In this document: one piece after another, positions 5,325 through 5,514 of the stretch
How the letters are laid out: every line of letters begins with the position of its first letter
How positions within the stretch are numbered: position 1 is the stretch's first letter
Assembly: GCA_937916415.1 (NCBI GenBank)
Contig: CALGGH010000116.1
Location: 1 to 5,514, forward strand
From: an uncultured Lachnospiraceae bacterium
GTDB lineage: Bacteria; Bacillota; Clostridia; Lachnospirales; Lachnospiraceae
Direction of reading: 5' to 3'
Length of the DNA: 5,514 bases
The notes under the pieces: model-generated
What the model saw: only the letters and a program-made list of their open reading frames with translations
What the model was told of the DNA's origin: nothing
Database searches by the model: none
Position numbers and translations under genes: made by a program

Positions 5325-5514
5325 GTTCCCTGCCCCTGTGCTTTTTCCCGCGGCTCCTGCCCTGCTTCCTGCGTGAGAAATGATAGTCATGGCTGACCTT
5401 GATCAGCACGATGAGCAGCGCGAGCGTGACGGCGGGCGCCGTCCAGAGGACCGCATCGCGCCGGATACAGCGGCGCCTCGTACCGGCCGGCTGCCTGCAG
5501 AGACGGACGCCAAG
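5308..5514 (-). CDS. C-terminus of an unidentified membrane protein, 5'-partial
   Basis: The - strand frame open from the right window edge encodes 68 residues ending in TGA at 5308-5310. It contains an Arg-rich segment, then one clear membrane helix (VLWTAPAVTLALLIVLIKV, about residues 22-40). A strongly basic tail follows (SRRKQGRSRGKKHRGRERD), which by the positive-inside rule should face the cytoplasm. Third codon positions are mostly G or C, as in the neighbouring real genes, which favours this frame over the alternatives. I do not recognise the family. It overlaps the GTG start of the debranching enzyme by 17 bp, so the two are probably cotranscribed and coupled. Everything upstream of the last helix lies outside the window. 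Confidence 0.5.
   Translation of the reverse strand, partial: LGVRLCRQPAGTRRRCIRRDAVLWTAPAVTLALLIVLIKVSHDYHFSRRKQGRSRGKKHRGRERDLYV
5333..5337 (-). promoter_or_regulatory. Ribosome site supporting the GTG start of the debranching enzyme
   Basis: AGGGG on the - strand lies 8 nt before GTG 5322-5324, with a second GGG closer in. The competing ATG at 5388-5390 has only AAGG, 6 nt upstream. This spacing, and the odd composition of the extra 22 residues, favour the GTG. Confidence 0.5.

Noticed and set aside
5388..5514. Alternative right-edge frame ending in an ATGA overlap with ATG 5390
   Set aside because: Its translation is Ala/Arg/His-rich without a domain, and its third codon positions are less GC-biased than in the membrane-helix frame, so it looks like a shadow.

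Overview
The window joins two kinds of DNA that do not look as if they came from the same genome. Bases 1 to about 725 are AT-rich, read on the + strand, and hold two partial genes typical of a surface-polysaccharide locus: a ParB/sulfiredoxin-fold protein with a DGQHR motif (cut by the left window edge) and a LicD-family phosphotransferase that breaks off in mid-domain. From about 735 to the right edge the DNA is GC-rich and every gene reads on the - strand. The gene set there (degenerate receiver protein, stand-alone glycyl-radical domain, DegV, GH133-type glycogen debranching enzyme) and the AGGAGG-like ribosome sites suggest an anaerobic Firmicute, most likely a Lachnospiraceae-like gut or rumen bacterium. 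Both genes at the junction are truncated at the same short AAC-repeat tract (722-734). This points to a recombination scar or a chimeric assembly join.

Layout of the right-hand part, in - strand transcription order from the right edge: the C-terminus of an unidentified membrane protein (5308-5514); a glycogen debranching enzyme (3009-5324, probable GTG start); a DegV-family lipid-binding protein (2161-3012) coupled to it by an ATGA overlap; a perfect tandem pair of 42-bp hairpin-forming repeats (2082-2165), the first of which supplies the degV stop codon; a small membrane-anchored protein with a C-terminal domain resembling colicin-D/CdiA-type RNase toxins (1482-2057); a 79-residue stand-alone glycyl-radical domain (1025-1264) with its own sigma70-like promoter, a 35-bp inverted repeat at the predicted transcription start and a strong terminator; and then a near-consensus promoter driving the truncated receiver gene (725-886).

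The debranching enzyme and degV look like one translationally coupled unit, with the membrane gene probably at its head. The glycyl-radical protein is a separate unit and probably acts as a spare part that repairs oxygen-cleaved pyruvate formate-lyase. The toxin-like protein has no visible immunity gene beside it. No tRNA, rRNA, CRISPR array or complete insertion sequence was seen. The most interesting items are the secreted toxin-like domain, the 42-bp repeats, the promoter-plus-palindrome arrangement of the glycyl-radical gene, and the junction itself.
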